Assembly (NCBI GenBank): GCA_001797615.1
Contig: MGPV01000066.1
Coordinates: 1 to 45,805 of the forward strand
Length of the DNA stretch: 45,805 bases
DNA from: Deltaproteobacteria bacterium GWC2_65_14
GTDB taxonomy: Bacteria > Desulfobacterota > Deferrimicrobia > Deferrimicrobiales > Deferrimicrobiaceae
Direction: 5' to 3'
The number at the start of each line of letters is the position of its first letter. Within the stretch, counting starts at the first letter, position 1. Of this stretch, positions 1 to 8,087 are shown piece after piece. Under the pieces are notes generated by a model. It saw nothing but the letters and a program-made list of their open reading frames with translations. It was not told the origin of the DNA and did no database searches. The position numbers were made by a program, and so were the translations under genes.

Positions 1-301
1 TCCGATCTGCCTCTCCGCACTCCTCGAGGAAGGCGACGAAGGCGGCCGGGGCGGCGGCCGGAGAGAGGACCTCGGTCTCGACGATCCTCCCGGCGGGGTA
101 TCCCGCCGCTTCCGCGAAGATCGCGGCGGTCTGGAGGGCGCGCCTCTTCCCGCTCGCCGCCACCAGGTCGATCGGCCCCAGCTTTCCCGCGAGGAACCGG
201 GCGGTCTCCGAAACGGCCCGGACCCCTTCCGGGCTCAGGGGACGCGCCGGGTCCTCCCGCGCCGAAACCGCCTCCCCGTGCCGCACGAGCCAGAGGTCCA
301 T
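1..301 (-). CDS. SixA-like phosphohistidine phosphatase, partial (C-terminus beyond window)
   Basis: Translation of the minus strand from the ATG at 301 gives a protein that begins MDLWLVRHGE, the RHG signature of the histidine phosphatase (phosphoglycerate mutase-like) superfamily; the catalytic His is residue 8. The following LSPEGVRAVSETARFL segment and the small size so far resemble SixA-type phosphatases, which remove phosphate from phosphohistidine on HPt domains or PTS proteins. About 100 residues are visible before the window edge, so the second catalytic His and Glu cannot be checked. The start codon overlaps the stop of the upstream NUDIX fragment as ATGA, which suggests translational coupling. 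A cobalamin-type or other histidine phosphatase is possible, but the direct MDLWLVRHG start favours SixA. Confidence 0.75.
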   Translation of the reverse strand, partial: MDLWLVRHGEAVSAREDPARPLSPEGVRAVSETARFLAGKLGPIDLVAASGKRRALQTAAIFAEAAGYPAGRIVETEVLSPAAAPAAFVAFLEECGEADR

Positions 302-552
302 CAGTGCAGGGGATACCCGGCGGCGAAATAGAGGCCGAACGCCGCGAGTACGAGCCCGTGGGTGACGGTCCCGCCCCTGAGGGGCCTCGCCGCCTCCGAC
401 GGGGGAAGCAGCAGCACCTCGATCCGCTCGCACGGGTCCGGGGTCGGCTCTCCGGCCGGGTAGGCCCCGGTGGCAAGGTAGGTGTGGCACCGGTTGCTCT
501 GCCGCGCGGGGTTGGGGCAAAGGACTCCGAGCAGCATCCATCGGTCGCGCAT
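301..552 (-). pseudogene. 5'-truncated NUDIX hydrolase remnant (C-terminal part only)
   Basis: The 83 residues contain LCPNPARQSNRCHTYLA and then a DPCERIEVLLLPPSE segment, a pattern I recognise from the C-terminal half of NUDIX hydrolases of the ADP-ribose pyrophosphatase group, where it follows the NUDIX box. The box itself (GX5EX7REUXEEXGU) is absent. An in-frame TGA lies nine bases upstream of the ATG at 552, and only 100 bp separate it from the divergent transporter gene, so there is no room for the missing N-terminal half. I infer a deletion or rearrangement breakpoint near 553-650. The fragment is still fused by an ATGA overlap to the phosphatase gene. It could be a short expressed protein, but hydrolase activity is not expected. 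Confidence 0.55.
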
Positions 553-652
553 GATTTTTCACTTTACCATCTTTCGGGCCGGCCTGTCCGCCGCCCCCTC
601 CCCGGTGTAGAATGGCCGACAGACCCGACGACAAGGCTGCTGACCCCGTCCC

Positions 653-1852
653 TTGAACCCCCCGCGCGACATCGAACGAGCCGCCCCTCCGGGAGAGTTG
701 TCCGCGCTGAGCCCGATCCTCGCGGCCTGCGGGCTCACGCTCCTGCTCTACCTGGGAGCCTACATGCGGCTTCCCCTGGTTCCCCTGTTCGCCAGCAGGC
801 TCGGGGCGACCACGGTGCAGGTGGGACTGATCAACGCCGGATTCATGCTGGCGGCAACCCTGCTCTCCTTTCCGCTGGGGCTGGTGTCGGACCGGCTGGG
901 GCGCAGGCGGCTGATCCTGACCGGGATTATCATCTCCGCGCTCACCTCCGTCTTCCTGTTCCTGGCGCAGACCCCCGCCCAGGTCGGGGCGATCTACCTC
1001 TTCTCCGGGATCGGGCTCGCCTGCTTCTCCCCCGCGATGATGTCCTTCGTGGGAGACATGTCCCCGCCGCAGTCTCTGGGGAGGGCGTACGGCTGGTACA
1101 CCTCGGCCCTCTACCTCGGAATGGCCGCGGGGCCGGGGATCGGGGGGGCGGCGGCAACCTGGGGGTTCCGGGGCGCCTTCCTCCTCTCCGCGGCGGTCAT
1201 CGCAGCGGCGGCGGTGGCCGGCGGGCTGCGCCTGCCCTCCCCCCCGCCCGCGATCAGCCCCCCGGCCTCGACCCTGCGGTCCGACCTGCGGGAGATCGTC
1301 TCCAACCGGGCGGTCGTCGCCTGCTGGGTCGCCACCTTCTTCTCCACCTATGCCTGGGGGTCGCTCTTCGCCTTCTTCCCCCTCTACGCGCGCGACGCGG
1401 GGATCAGCATCGTCCACACCGGGCTCATCTTCACCTCCCAGGCGGCCGCCAACGCCCTCTTCCGGATCCCGGTGGGAACCCTCTCGGACCGGACGGGGCG
1501 GCGGGACCGCTACATCCTCTTCGGGAACCTCCTCTTCTCCCTCGCCATCGCGGCGGTGGGACGGTTCCGGGACACGACATCCCTCTACCTGCTGTTCGTC
1601 GCGATCGGGGGGACGATGGCCGCCACCTTCACCGCGATCGGGGCGGTCCTCTCCGAGTCGGTTCCCACGCGCATTCGCGGGCTGGCGATGGGCGGCTACA
1701 ACACCTGCATCTACGGGGGGTTCGCCTTCTCCGCCGCCACCCTCGGAATTGTGATCGCAACCTTCGGCTACGGCGCCGGGTTCGCCGTCGCCGGCGGATG
1801 CTGCGCGGCCGCCACTCTGGCGTTCGCCTTCCTGTTCCCCCGGAATCCTTGA
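653..1852 (+). CDS. MFS family transporter (drug/metabolite efflux type)
   Basis: A 399-residue hydrophobic protein with the pattern of a 12-helix major facilitator. The cytoplasmic loop 2-3 signature is visible as GLVSDRLGRRRLILTG near residue 80, and a second copy, GTLSDRTGRRDRYILFG, occurs at the start of the second half, the internal duplication typical of the superfamily. It would sit in the inner membrane and move a small solute by proton coupling; the substrate cannot be read from the sequence. The reading frame opens with TTG at 653 without a convincing ribosome binding site; a second in-frame TTG lies at 698, so the start is uncertain. The stop is two bases before the HEAT-protein frame, which suggests co-transcription. 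Confidence 0.85.
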   Translation: MNPPRDIERAAPPGELSALSPILAACGLTLLLYLGAYMRLPLVPLFASRLGATTVQVGLINAGFMLAATLLSFPLGLVSDRLGRRRLILTGIIISALTSVFLFLAQTPAQVGAIYLFSGIGLACFSPAMMSFVGDMSPPQSLGRAYGWYTSALYLGMAAGPGIGGAAATWGFRGAFLLSAAVIAAAAVAGGLRLPSPPPAISPPASTLRSDLREIVSNRAVVACWVATFFSTYAWGSLFAFFPLYARDAGISIVHTGLIFTSQAAANALFRIPVGTLSDRTGRRDRYILFGNLLFSLAIAAVGRFRDTTSLYLLFVAIGGTMAATFTAIGAVLSESVPTRIRGLAMGGYNTCIYGGFAFSAATLGIVIATFGYGAGFAVAGGCCAAATLAFAFLFPRNP

Positions 1853-1886
1853 TTTGTTCCTCCTACGGTGCGATTCTTCACCGTGG

Positions 1887-3917
1887 ATGGACGAAGCGGC
1901 GAAAGAGAGCGGCAGTCCGGAAATCGGAAGGCTCATCCTCGCTCTTGCCAAGGCCTTCCACTGGGCCGGGCTCTACGGAAGCGACCACCCCGTCCTCGCG
2001 AAGCGGGTCGGGGAGACCCACGCCGCGCTATTGGCCTGCCTCGCCTCCGAGCCCGGGGGGGAGCTTCTTCTGGGGATCGCCCGCGACAAGGTGCTTTACC
2101 GGGACACGTTCCTCGGCGCCGGACAGGATCTGGTCGTCCGCCTGACGGAGAGCCTCTACCTGCGCCAGGTGGCCACTCTGGGGTTCGGGCCGGAGGTTCG
2201 CCCGGAGGAGCTGATCTCCCTCTTCCGGTACCTCCATGTATCGCAGGGCACGGCGGCACCGCCCCCGCCGGAGGAGTTCCTCCGGCGCGAGGGGATCCGG
2301 GGGATCCGCCTCTCCCCGTACAACTACAAGGAGATGCTCTCCCGAACCCTCGTCGAGCAGCAGGAGCAGCAGCCGGACGCGAGGATGCGGGAGGATGAGC
2401 TCTGGCGCATCCTGCTCACCTCCGACCTCGCCGACGACCAGGAGAGCGAGTCGAAGCTCCTCCAAGAGATCGTGGAGTATCCCGAACTGTTCACCGCGAT
2501 CCTGTCGCGCGCCCGGGCGGCGGACGGCCGGAAGGCACCCTCCGCCTCCGCTCCCCCGGGGGAAGCTCTCTCCAGCGAGGTCCTGCGGCGGATCCTCCAG
2601 AGGACGGGGATGCTGGTCAAAAACCTCCCCGAAGACCGGAAACGGGAGATCCTGGCCGCGCTCGCCAGCGGCAGCGCCCCGGGTGGAGGCGAGGCGGAGG
2701 AAGGCGACCACCCGGTCGACATCCTGATGACCCGCTCCCTCACCGCGGAGTTCTCCGACGACGAGTTCCTCGACATCTTCGCCACGATTCTCCGCATCGA
2801 GGGGAAGGCGGGAGATCGGATCCGGAAGACCTTCGAGATCCTCGCCGCCGACCGGAACGCCGGGGGCACCCTCGCCGCAAAGGCGGGGGAGCGCCTGCGG
2901 GAAAGCCGGAAGGCGAAAGCCTACTACGACCTGAAGACCTGGGAGACGATCGAGAAGCTGCTGCTCGCCCGTTCCGAATCGACCTACCTGGGCTCGGACC
3001 ACTCCCGCTTCCTGGAGACCATCACGGCCGCCCGGAAGCCGTACGCGGACCGGCTCTGGAAAGGGACGGCCGTCGACCCCTCCCTTCTGGCTTTCCTGAA
3101 CAGCGAGGAGATGCGCCGGCGGACCACGCTCATCCAGCTGGAGCTTCTGGCGGCAGAACGGGAAGATGGGGAATTTTTCGACATTCTGGAAGAGGTCCGG
3201 AAGGTGCTGCCCAACCTCGTCTCCCGGAAGGAGATCCTCCTGCTGCTCACGGTGCTCCGGCGCCTCGGGGAGATCCAACGGGAGTCTCCGGAGGCGCGGA
3301 GGGCGGCGATCCAGGACATCGTCCAGGGGACCGACTTCGGCCAGATCGCGGACCTGGCCCTCTCCGGAGACACCCCGAGGGAGGCGAAGGAGTGCATCCC
3401 GGATCTGCTTTCGAGCTTCGCGGAGGCCGCAACGCGGCAGGTTCTGGACCGGCTTCTGACCGAGCCCGACGCGGCGAACCGGCGCGCGCTGCTCCGGCTG
3501 GCGGCACGCCTCGGCCCCCCCGGCGTCCCGGAGATGATCGAGCGGCTCTCGCACCCGAAATGGTACTTCGTCCGGAACCTCTGCATCCTGCTGGGCGAGG
3601 CCGGCGACCGGCGGGCACTTTCCGGCCTGTTGCGGGCCGCCTCCCACTCCGACCTCCGGGTCCGGCGCGAAGCCCTGCAGGCGATCGGCAAGCTGGGGGC
3701 GCAGGAGGCGGTCCCGTCCCTGGGGAAAACCCTCCTGCAGGAAAGCTTCTTTTCCTCCGTCAAGGAGGACCAGCTGCGCATCGACGCCGCGAGCGCGCTC
3801 TACCGGATCGGCGGCACGGAAGCCGTCGCCTTCCTGCACCGCGGGAAAGGAAGCCGGCGGGAGGCGGTGCGCAGGCACTGCGAGGAACTCCTTCGCAGCG
3901 CGGACCGCGTCCCGTGA
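1887..3917 (+). CDS. HEAT-repeat protein with N-terminal module shared with the next gene
   Basis: 676 residues from the ATG at 1887; the frame is open to TTG 1854, but the first residues before 1887 look non-coding. The N-terminal ~130 residues (LAKAFHWAGLYGSDHP at residues 20-35, then a region ending near IRGIRLSPYNYKEM) resemble the N-terminus of the downstream HD-GYP protein. A charged alpha-helical middle follows. The last ~170 residues carry HEAT/PBS-lyase type repeats, for example PGVPEMIERLSHPKWYFVRN and LRVRREALQAIGKLGAQEAV. There is no signal peptide or membrane segment, so it is probably a cytoplasmic scaffold. Its stop overlaps the next start as GTGA. A role in c-di-GMP or stress signalling together with the HD-GYP partner is inference from context only. 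Confidence 0.75.
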   Translation: MDEAAKESGSPEIGRLILALAKAFHWAGLYGSDHPVLAKRVGETHAALLACLASEPGGELLLGIARDKVLYRDTFLGAGQDLVVRLTESLYLRQVATLGFGPEVRPEELISLFRYLHVSQGTAAPPPPEEFLRREGIRGIRLSPYNYKEMLSRTLVEQQEQQPDARMREDELWRILLTSDLADDQESESKLLQEIVEYPELFTAILSRARAADGRKAPSASAPPGEALSSEVLRRILQRTGMLVKNLPEDRKREILAALASGSAPGGGEAEEGDHPVDILMTRSLTAEFSDDEFLDIFATILRIEGKAGDRIRKTFEILAADRNAGGTLAAKAGERLRESRKAKAYYDLKTWETIEKLLLARSESTYLGSDHSRFLETITAARKPYADRLWKGTAVDPSLLAFLNSEEMRRRTTLIQLELLAAEREDGEFFDILEEVRKVLPNLVSRKEILLLLTVLRRLGEIQRESPEARRAAIQDIVQGTDFGQIADLALSGDTPREAKECIPDLLSSFAEAATRQVLDRLLTEPDAANRRALLRLAARLGPPGVPEMIERLSHPKWYFVRNLCILLGEAGDRRALSGLLRAASHSDLRVRREALQAIGKLGAQEAVPSLGKTLLQESFFSSVKEDQLRIDAASALYRIGGTEAVAFLHRGKGSRREAVRRHCEELLRSADRVP

Positions 3918-5053
3918 AAGAGAAGACCTTCCTGTTCGAGGCAGTGATGGACCTCGCCCAGGCGATCCAGTCGGTCGCGATCTACCCCGAGTCCCACCCG
4001 AGGGTGCAGGCGCTGCTCTCCCGTCTGTCGGACCGGATCGAACGGGCGACGGCCGCGCTGGGGACCCTCCACGTCGGCATCATCGGCGACCACTTCGTCG
4101 TCGACCAGTTCCCCTTCCTGGAGATGAACCCCTCGCTGGTGAAGCTGCTCCGGGATCTCCGGGACAAGGGAATGGAAAAGATCTCCTTCCGGGAAGGGTT
4201 GACCCCCGGCGAGCTGAAGCGGTTCGTCTACTTCATCGCCACCGGCCGGGAAGACGCGGCGGGCCGGAAGTGGGAATGCATCTCCTACGGAGTCATCCAG
4301 ACGATCGGGAAGGCGGAGGCGCTCCCGGACGGCTCGGGGGACATGCTCCCCCGCTCCCACCTTCTGTTCGGAGCGGCGGACGTTCTGAAAACGATCCTGT
4401 CCGCCCTCGCCTGGGGAGGCGGGGGGAAACCTCTCTCCGAGGGGCGCGACATCGTGCAGAGCATCATGCGGGGGCTACGGGAGGACGCCTTCCTGATCCA
4501 CCGCCTCCTGCGTCTGACGAGCCACGACGACTACACGCTGACCCACTGCCTCAACGTCTGCGCGATCGTCGTGGCGGAGGCCACGGGGATGGGGGTCCCG
4601 GAGGAACGGCTGCAGGAAATCGGGCTGGCCGCCCTGCTGCACGACATCGGGAAGGAGAAGGTCCCCGCCGGGATCCTCCAAAAGCCGGGGAAGATCGACG
4701 CCGAGGAGTTCGCCCGGATGGCGGAGCACCCGGCGCTGGGGGCAAACATCCTGAGGAAGATCGACCTCGGTTCCGACCTGCCGGTGATCGTCTGCTTCGA
4801 GCACCATTTCCGGTACGACCGCTCCGGGTACCCCCGGGTCTCCTACGGGGGGGCGCTCCACCCCGTTTCCATGATGACGCAGATCGCCGACGTCTACGAC
4901 GCGCTGCGGACGAACCGCCCCTACCGGAAAGGGATGGAGATGGACACGGCGCTGTCGATCATGGAAAAGGGACGGGGAACGGAGTTCGATCCGGCGCTCT
5001 ATGACAACTTCCTGAACATCCTGTTCGCGGCTCAGGCGGACGCCGGGACGTAG
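3914..5053 (+). CDS. HD-GYP domain protein, putative cyclic-di-GMP phosphodiesterase
   Basis: 379 residues from the GTG at 3914, which overlaps the stop of the HEAT gene (GTGA). The N-terminal ~135 residues repeat the module of the preceding protein, including IYPESHP at 23-29. The C-terminal half is an HD-GYP domain: HDIGK with H243-D244, EHPALGANIL with H272, HH at 297-298, D302, GYP at 305-307 and IADVYDALRTNRPYR from 324. The family hydrolyses cyclic di-GMP at a two- or three-metal centre in the cytoplasm. The usual HHExxDGxGYP motif reads HHFRYDRSGYP here, so the Glu and the Gly after Asp are replaced; activity may be altered. The last 22 bases overlap the convergent flavoprotein gene. 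Confidence 0.88.
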   Translation: MKEKTFLFEAVMDLAQAIQSVAIYPESHPRVQALLSRLSDRIERATAALGTLHVGIIGDHFVVDQFPFLEMNPSLVKLLRDLRDKGMEKISFREGLTPGELKRFVYFIATGREDAAGRKWECISYGVIQTIGKAEALPDGSGDMLPRSHLLFGAADVLKTILSALAWGGGGKPLSEGRDIVQSIMRGLREDAFLIHRLLRLTSHDDYTLTHCLNVCAIVVAEATGMGVPEERLQEIGLAALLHDIGKEKVPAGILQKPGKIDAEEFARMAEHPALGANILRKIDLGSDLPVIVCFEHHFRYDRSGYPRVSYGGALHPVSMMTQIADVYDALRTNRPYRKGMEMDTALSIMEKGRGTEFDPALYDNFLNILFAAQADAGT

Positions 5054-6003
5054 GCGCTCTCCGCCTCGGCGACCAGGCGGTCGATCAGCTCCCGCACGGA
5101 AGGGATATCCTTGATCTTCCAGACGTTCTCTCCGGCGAAGACCAGCCCTTCCTCGGTCTCCCCCTCGCACGACATTTCCAGCCGGTCGATGATGCAGAAG
5201 GTGTGGTCGCAGCTCTTCAGGCAGCCCCGCTTGCACTCCCCGTCGTAGACGCTCCCCCCCTCGAGAAAGCGGTTCAGGAAGCGGTTCCGGATCGCCCGGC
5301 CGGGCAGACCGACCGGCGAGTGGAGCAGGGTGATATCCTCCTTCGTCGCGTTCAGGTAGGCCTTCTTGTAGGAATCCGGCATGTCGCACTCCTTCGTCAG
5401 GACGAAGCGGCTCGCCATCTGGACGCCGTCCGCGCCGTACTTCCCGATCATCTCGGCGATCTCGAACCCGTCGGTGATCCCGCCGGCTGCGATCAGGGGG
5501 ACCTTTTTGACCACCTTGCGGATCTCGGGGAAGAGCTCCCGGAGCGGCCGGTCGGTCCCCAGGTGCCCTCCGGCTTCCTTCGCCTCGACGACGATCGCGT
5601 CCGCGCCGCACCGCTCGGCCAGCTTCCCGAACTCGGGGGAGGAGACGATCGACACGATCGGGACGTTGTGGTCCTTCCCGACCTTGAAAACGTCGCGGGA
5701 GAAGCCGGCGCCGGTGACGATGATGTCCACGCCCGCCTCGATCGAGGCCTTCACGGTCTCCATGAACTGGCGGATCGCGAACATGATGTTCACCGCGACG
5801 ATCCCCCGGGTCATCCGCTTCGCCTTGCGGATATCCTCCTGCAGCTCCTCGATCGGGATGCCCGATCCGCCGATCGTCCCCACGCCGCCGCAGTCGGCCA
5901 CGGCGGAGGCGAGCGACGACGTCGAGACGCGGACGGACATCCCCCCCTGGAGCAGCGGAAGCCGCGCCGTGAGATTGCCGATCTTGAGCTCAGGAAGCTT
6001 CAC
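5032..6003 (-). CDS. Nitronate monooxygenase-like FMN oxidoreductase
   Basis: 323 residues from a GTG at 6003 preceded by a G-rich ribosome binding site. The (beta/alpha)8 flavoprotein fold of the nitronate monooxygenase / FabK-like family shows in PLLQGGMSVRVS near the N-terminus, VVEAKEAGGHLGTDRPL near 138-154, IAAGGITDG at 171-179 and GADGVQMASRF at 190-200. Family members oxidise nitronates or reduce enoyl-ACP with FMN and NAD(P)H. The C-terminal part carries an unusual cysteine cluster (C257, C261, C265, C270, C279), which could bind a metal or Fe-S centre. The gene is monocistronic, convergent with and overlapping the HD-GYP gene by 22 bp. Family assignment is firm; the substrate is unknown. 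Confidence 0.85.
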   Translation of the reverse strand: MKLPELKIGNLTARLPLLQGGMSVRVSTSSLASAVADCGGVGTIGGSGIPIEELQEDIRKAKRMTRGIVAVNIMFAIRQFMETVKASIEAGVDIIVTGAGFSRDVFKVGKDHNVPIVSIVSSPEFGKLAERCGADAIVVEAKEAGGHLGTDRPLRELFPEIRKVVKKVPLIAAGGITDGFEIAEMIGKYGADGVQMASRFVLTKECDMPDSYKKAYLNATKEDITLLHSPVGLPGRAIRNRFLNRFLEGGSVYDGECKRGCLKSCDHTFCIIDRLEMSCEGETEEGLVFAGENVWKIKDIPSVRELIDRLVAEAESAYVPASA

Positions 6004-6027
6004 CTGAATCCCCCCCCAGAGCTTTTC

Positions 6028-6033
6028 ATTGTA
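6028..6033 (-). promoter_or_regulatory. Putative -10 box for the nitronate monooxygenase-like gene
   Basis: On the minus strand this reads TACAAT, five of six matches to the sigma-70 -10 consensus, 24 bases before the GTG start. No good -35 box is visible at 16-18 bp. The call rests on sequence similarity only. Confidence 0.4.
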
Positions 6034-6139
6034 CCGGGATCCGCGGGGAAAAGGAATTCCCTACCGGAATCTTTCGCCGATCTCTTTCTTCCGGGAAAAG
6101 TCCGGAGCCTTAACGGCTGCGGCCGCCCCGCCGCGCTGG

Positions 6140-6145
6140 TATAAT
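6140..6145 (+). promoter_or_regulatory. Consensus -10 box placed for leaderless transcription of the PPC gene
   Basis: A perfect TATAAT ends seven bases before the ATG at 6153. A transcript started the usual 6-7 bases downstream of this box would begin at or within a base or two of the start codon, so no room is left for a Shine-Dalgarno site, and none is visible. The -35 region is weak. Confidence 0.5.
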
Positions 6146-6152
6146 ACCGCCA

Positions 6153-6590
6153 ATGCGGTACGGGACGGGCAGCATCGGCCGGGTGATCCTGGCCCGCTTC
6201 GACCACGGGGAGCCGATCGTCGACGCGCTCGCCGGCTTGTGCGCGAAGGAGAAGATCGCCTCCGGCTGGTTCTTCCTCTTCGGTGCGGTCACCCGCGGAA
6301 GCCTGGTCGTCGGACCGAGGACGGCGGACCTCCCGCCCGAGCCGGTGATGGAAACGTTCCCGATGCCGCACGAGATCGTGGGGATGGGAAGCGTCGCGAC
6401 GCGCGACGGGTCCCCGTCGATCCACCTGCACTCCTCCCTCGGGAGAGGGCGGGAGGTCCTGACCGGCTGCATCCGGAAGGAGGGGGAGGTGTTTCTCGTG
6501 GTGGAGGCGATGGTGCTGGAGATCGAAGGGGTTCGGGCCTCCCGCGCCCTCGACGCGCGTTTCGGGCTGGAGCTTCTCTCCGTTGACTAG
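6153..6590 (+). CDS. PPC/DUF296 domain protein
   Basis: 145 residues matching the length of single-domain bacterial PPC (plants and prokaryotes conserved, DUF296) proteins. Diagnostic stretches are GSIGRVILARFDHGEPIVD at the N-terminus, SGWFFLFGAVTRGSLVVG in the middle and SIHLHSSLGR near residue 90, where the family has its conserved His-containing strand. In plants the domain accompanies AT-hooks and binds DNA; bacterial stand-alone members form trimers and have no settled function. No AT-hook, signal peptide or membrane segment is present. The end overlaps the start of the MBL gene by eight bases, so the two are probably translated from one message. The start at 6153 may be leaderless. Confidence 0.82.
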   Translation: MRYGTGSIGRVILARFDHGEPIVDALAGLCAKEKIASGWFFLFGAVTRGSLVVGPRTADLPPEPVMETFPMPHEIVGMGSVATRDGSPSIHLHSSLGRGREVLTGCIRKEGEVFLVVEAMVLEIEGVRASRALDARFGLELLSVD

Positions 6591-7404
6591 GAATTTCTCG
6601 GTCCGGCCGCTGCGGAGCGGGAGCTCCGGAAACCTGACGCTCGTGGAGCACGGGGAGACGCGCCTGCTGGTCGACGCGGGGATCCCTTCCCGAAAGGGGC
6701 TCAACCGGGCCCTCGCCGAGGCCGGCCGCTCCTGGGACGAGATCGACGCGCTGCTGGTCTCCCACCTGCACGGGGACCATATCCACCCGGCCGCGGTCGA
6801 CTGCTGCGCCCGGCACGAAGTCCCGATCCTGCTGCACGAGAAGAACCTGCGCCCCTTTACCCGGAAGGTCCTCTCCCGCGCTGCCGCGTCGGGCCCCCTT
6901 CGTCCCTTCGACGGGACGGAGTTTCACGTGGGGGGAATCCTCGTCCGCCCCTTCCCCGTCCCCCACGACGCCGAGGGGGTTACCTGCGGCTTCGTGCTCA
7001 CCGCCCGGGCGGGAGGGCGGATGGTCCGGGTCACCCTGGCCACCGACCTGGGAACCGGCGGGAACGGGCTGTTCGAGGAATTCGTCGACAGCGACCTCAT
7101 CCTGATCGAGTCCAACTACGACCCGGAGATGCTCTCCGCCAGCATCCGCAGGGACCGGGCCCGCGTGGACTCCGACCTGGGGCACCTGTCGAACGAGCAG
7201 GCGGGAACGTTTCTCGCGCGGGTGCTGCTCGAGAGCCGGCGCCCCCCCCGGGCGGTCGTCCTGTGCCACCTGAGCTCCGACCACAACACCCCGGCCCGGG
7301 CGGTGGAGACGGTCCGGGGGATTCTCACGCGCTACGGGTTCGGGGAGGTGCCCGTCCACGCCGCCCGCCGGGACGGTCCTTCTCCCCGCTTCTCCGCGTT
7401 GTAG
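6583..7404 (+). CDS. Metallo-beta-lactamase fold hydrolase, WalJ/YycJ-like
   Basis: 273 residues from a TTG at 6583 that overlaps the previous stop. The protein starts with a SVRPLRSGSSGNLTLVEHG segment and then shows the metal-binding motif SHLHGDHI near residue 66, followed by PFPVPHDAEGVTCGFVL, ATDLG and LIESNYDPEML, the order seen in the WalJ/YycJ and PhnP branch of metallo-beta-lactamase fold proteins. HLS at the late position (GHLSNEQAG) and CHLSSDHN near the C-terminus complete the pattern. These are cytoplasmic two-metal phosphodiesterase or exonuclease-type enzymes, with WalJ tied to cell-wall and replication control in Firmicutes; the role here is unknown. The start codon is uncertain because TTG lacks a strong binding site. 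Confidence 0.85.
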   Translation: MTRNFSVRPLRSGSSGNLTLVEHGETRLLVDAGIPSRKGLNRALAEAGRSWDEIDALLVSHLHGDHIHPAAVDCCARHEVPILLHEKNLRPFTRKVLSRAAASGPLRPFDGTEFHVGGILVRPFPVPHDAEGVTCGFVLTARAGGRMVRVTLATDLGTGGNGLFEEFVDSDLILIESNYDPEMLSASIRRDRARVDSDLGHLSNEQAGTFLARVLLESRRPPRAVVLCHLSSDHNTPARAVETVRGILTRYGFGEVPVHAARRDGPSPRFSAL

Positions 7405-7428
7405 CCCCTACGAAAATGAATATATACT
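7399..7428 (+). promoter_or_regulatory. Putative sigma-70 promoter for the glycine-zipper lipoprotein gene
   Basis: TTGTAG (7399-7404) and TATACT (7423-7428) are separated by 18 bp in a short AT-rich break between genes. The -10 box matches five of six consensus bases; the -35 box is weak and overlaps the end of the MBL gene. Confidence 0.4.
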
Positions 7429-7469
7429 CGGGGAAAGACGTCTCACCGCATTACCGGCTGGAGGTCCCG

Positions 7470-8087
7470 ATGCGGAAGATCCTGTGCCTTGCGCTCGCCC
7501 TTTCCCTCGCGGGGGCCACCCTCTCCGGCTGTGCGCAGACCGGCGAGACGGTCCGGCGCAACCCCAACACCGCGATCGGCGCGGGGGCGGGGGTCGTGGG
7601 AGGGGCCGTGATCGGCGGGCTCCTCGGAGGGAAGCGCGGCGCGGTGATCGGCGGACTCCTCGGGGGGCTGGCGGGAGGCGCCATCGGCCACTACATGGAC
7701 GAGCAGGCGAAGGACCGGGACCGGACGAACCAGGAGTACGGCTACTCCGCCCGGGAAGGAATCCGGCTCCAGATCGAGACGCTGCGGGTCAACCCGGCGG
7801 CCCTCGCTCCGGGGGAAACCATCGACATCAACCTCACCTACGCGGTGCTGACCCCCACGCCCGACGCCCAGATCCTGGTCACGGAAACCCGGAAGATCCT
7901 GAGGAACGACACGCTGGTCGGCGAGACCTCGATCGACATCTCCCGGGAGGGAGGGACCTGGCGCAGCACCGTCCCCGTCACCCTTCCGCCGAACGCTGCC
8001 GCGGGCAACTACCGGGTGGTCGCGATGGTGGAGTCCCGCGGGGTCGGGAAGGACGTCCAGGAGATGTTTTTCCACGTCCGGCCCTAA
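7470..8087 (+). CDS. Glycine-zipper outer-membrane-type lipoprotein
   Basis: 205 residues. The ATG at 7470 starts a classic lipoprotein signal with the lipobox TLSGC, so C21 should be lipidated. Two tandem glycine-zipper stretches follow (AIGAGAGVVGGAVIGGLLGG and AVIGGLLGGLAGGAIGHYMD), as in small Rick_17kDa/YMGG-type lipoproteins. The remaining ~130 residues are a beta-rich domain with NPAALAPGETIDINLTYAVL and a closing VVAMVESRGVGKDVQEMFF, which could be an Ig-like or adhesive domain. Glycine zippers of this kind insert in membranes and are common in envelope stress proteins, but the function is unknown. A second glycine-zipper lipoprotein with an OmpA domain is at 36534-37223. Confidence 0.82.
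   Translation: MRKILCLALALSLAGATLSGCAQTGETVRRNPNTAIGAGAGVVGGAVIGGLLGGKRGAVIGGLLGGLAGGAIGHYMDEQAKDRDRTNQEYGYSAREGIRLQIETLRVNPAALAPGETIDINLTYAVLTPTPDAQILVTETRKILRNDTLVGETSIDISREGGTWRSTVPVTLPPNAAAGNYRVVAMVESRGVGKDVQEMFFHVRP

Noticed and set aside
7370-7380. GGGACGGTCCT match to the arm of the palindrome at 42035
   Set aside because: It lies within the MBL gene without a partner arm; eleven matching bases in GC-rich coding DNA is likely chance.
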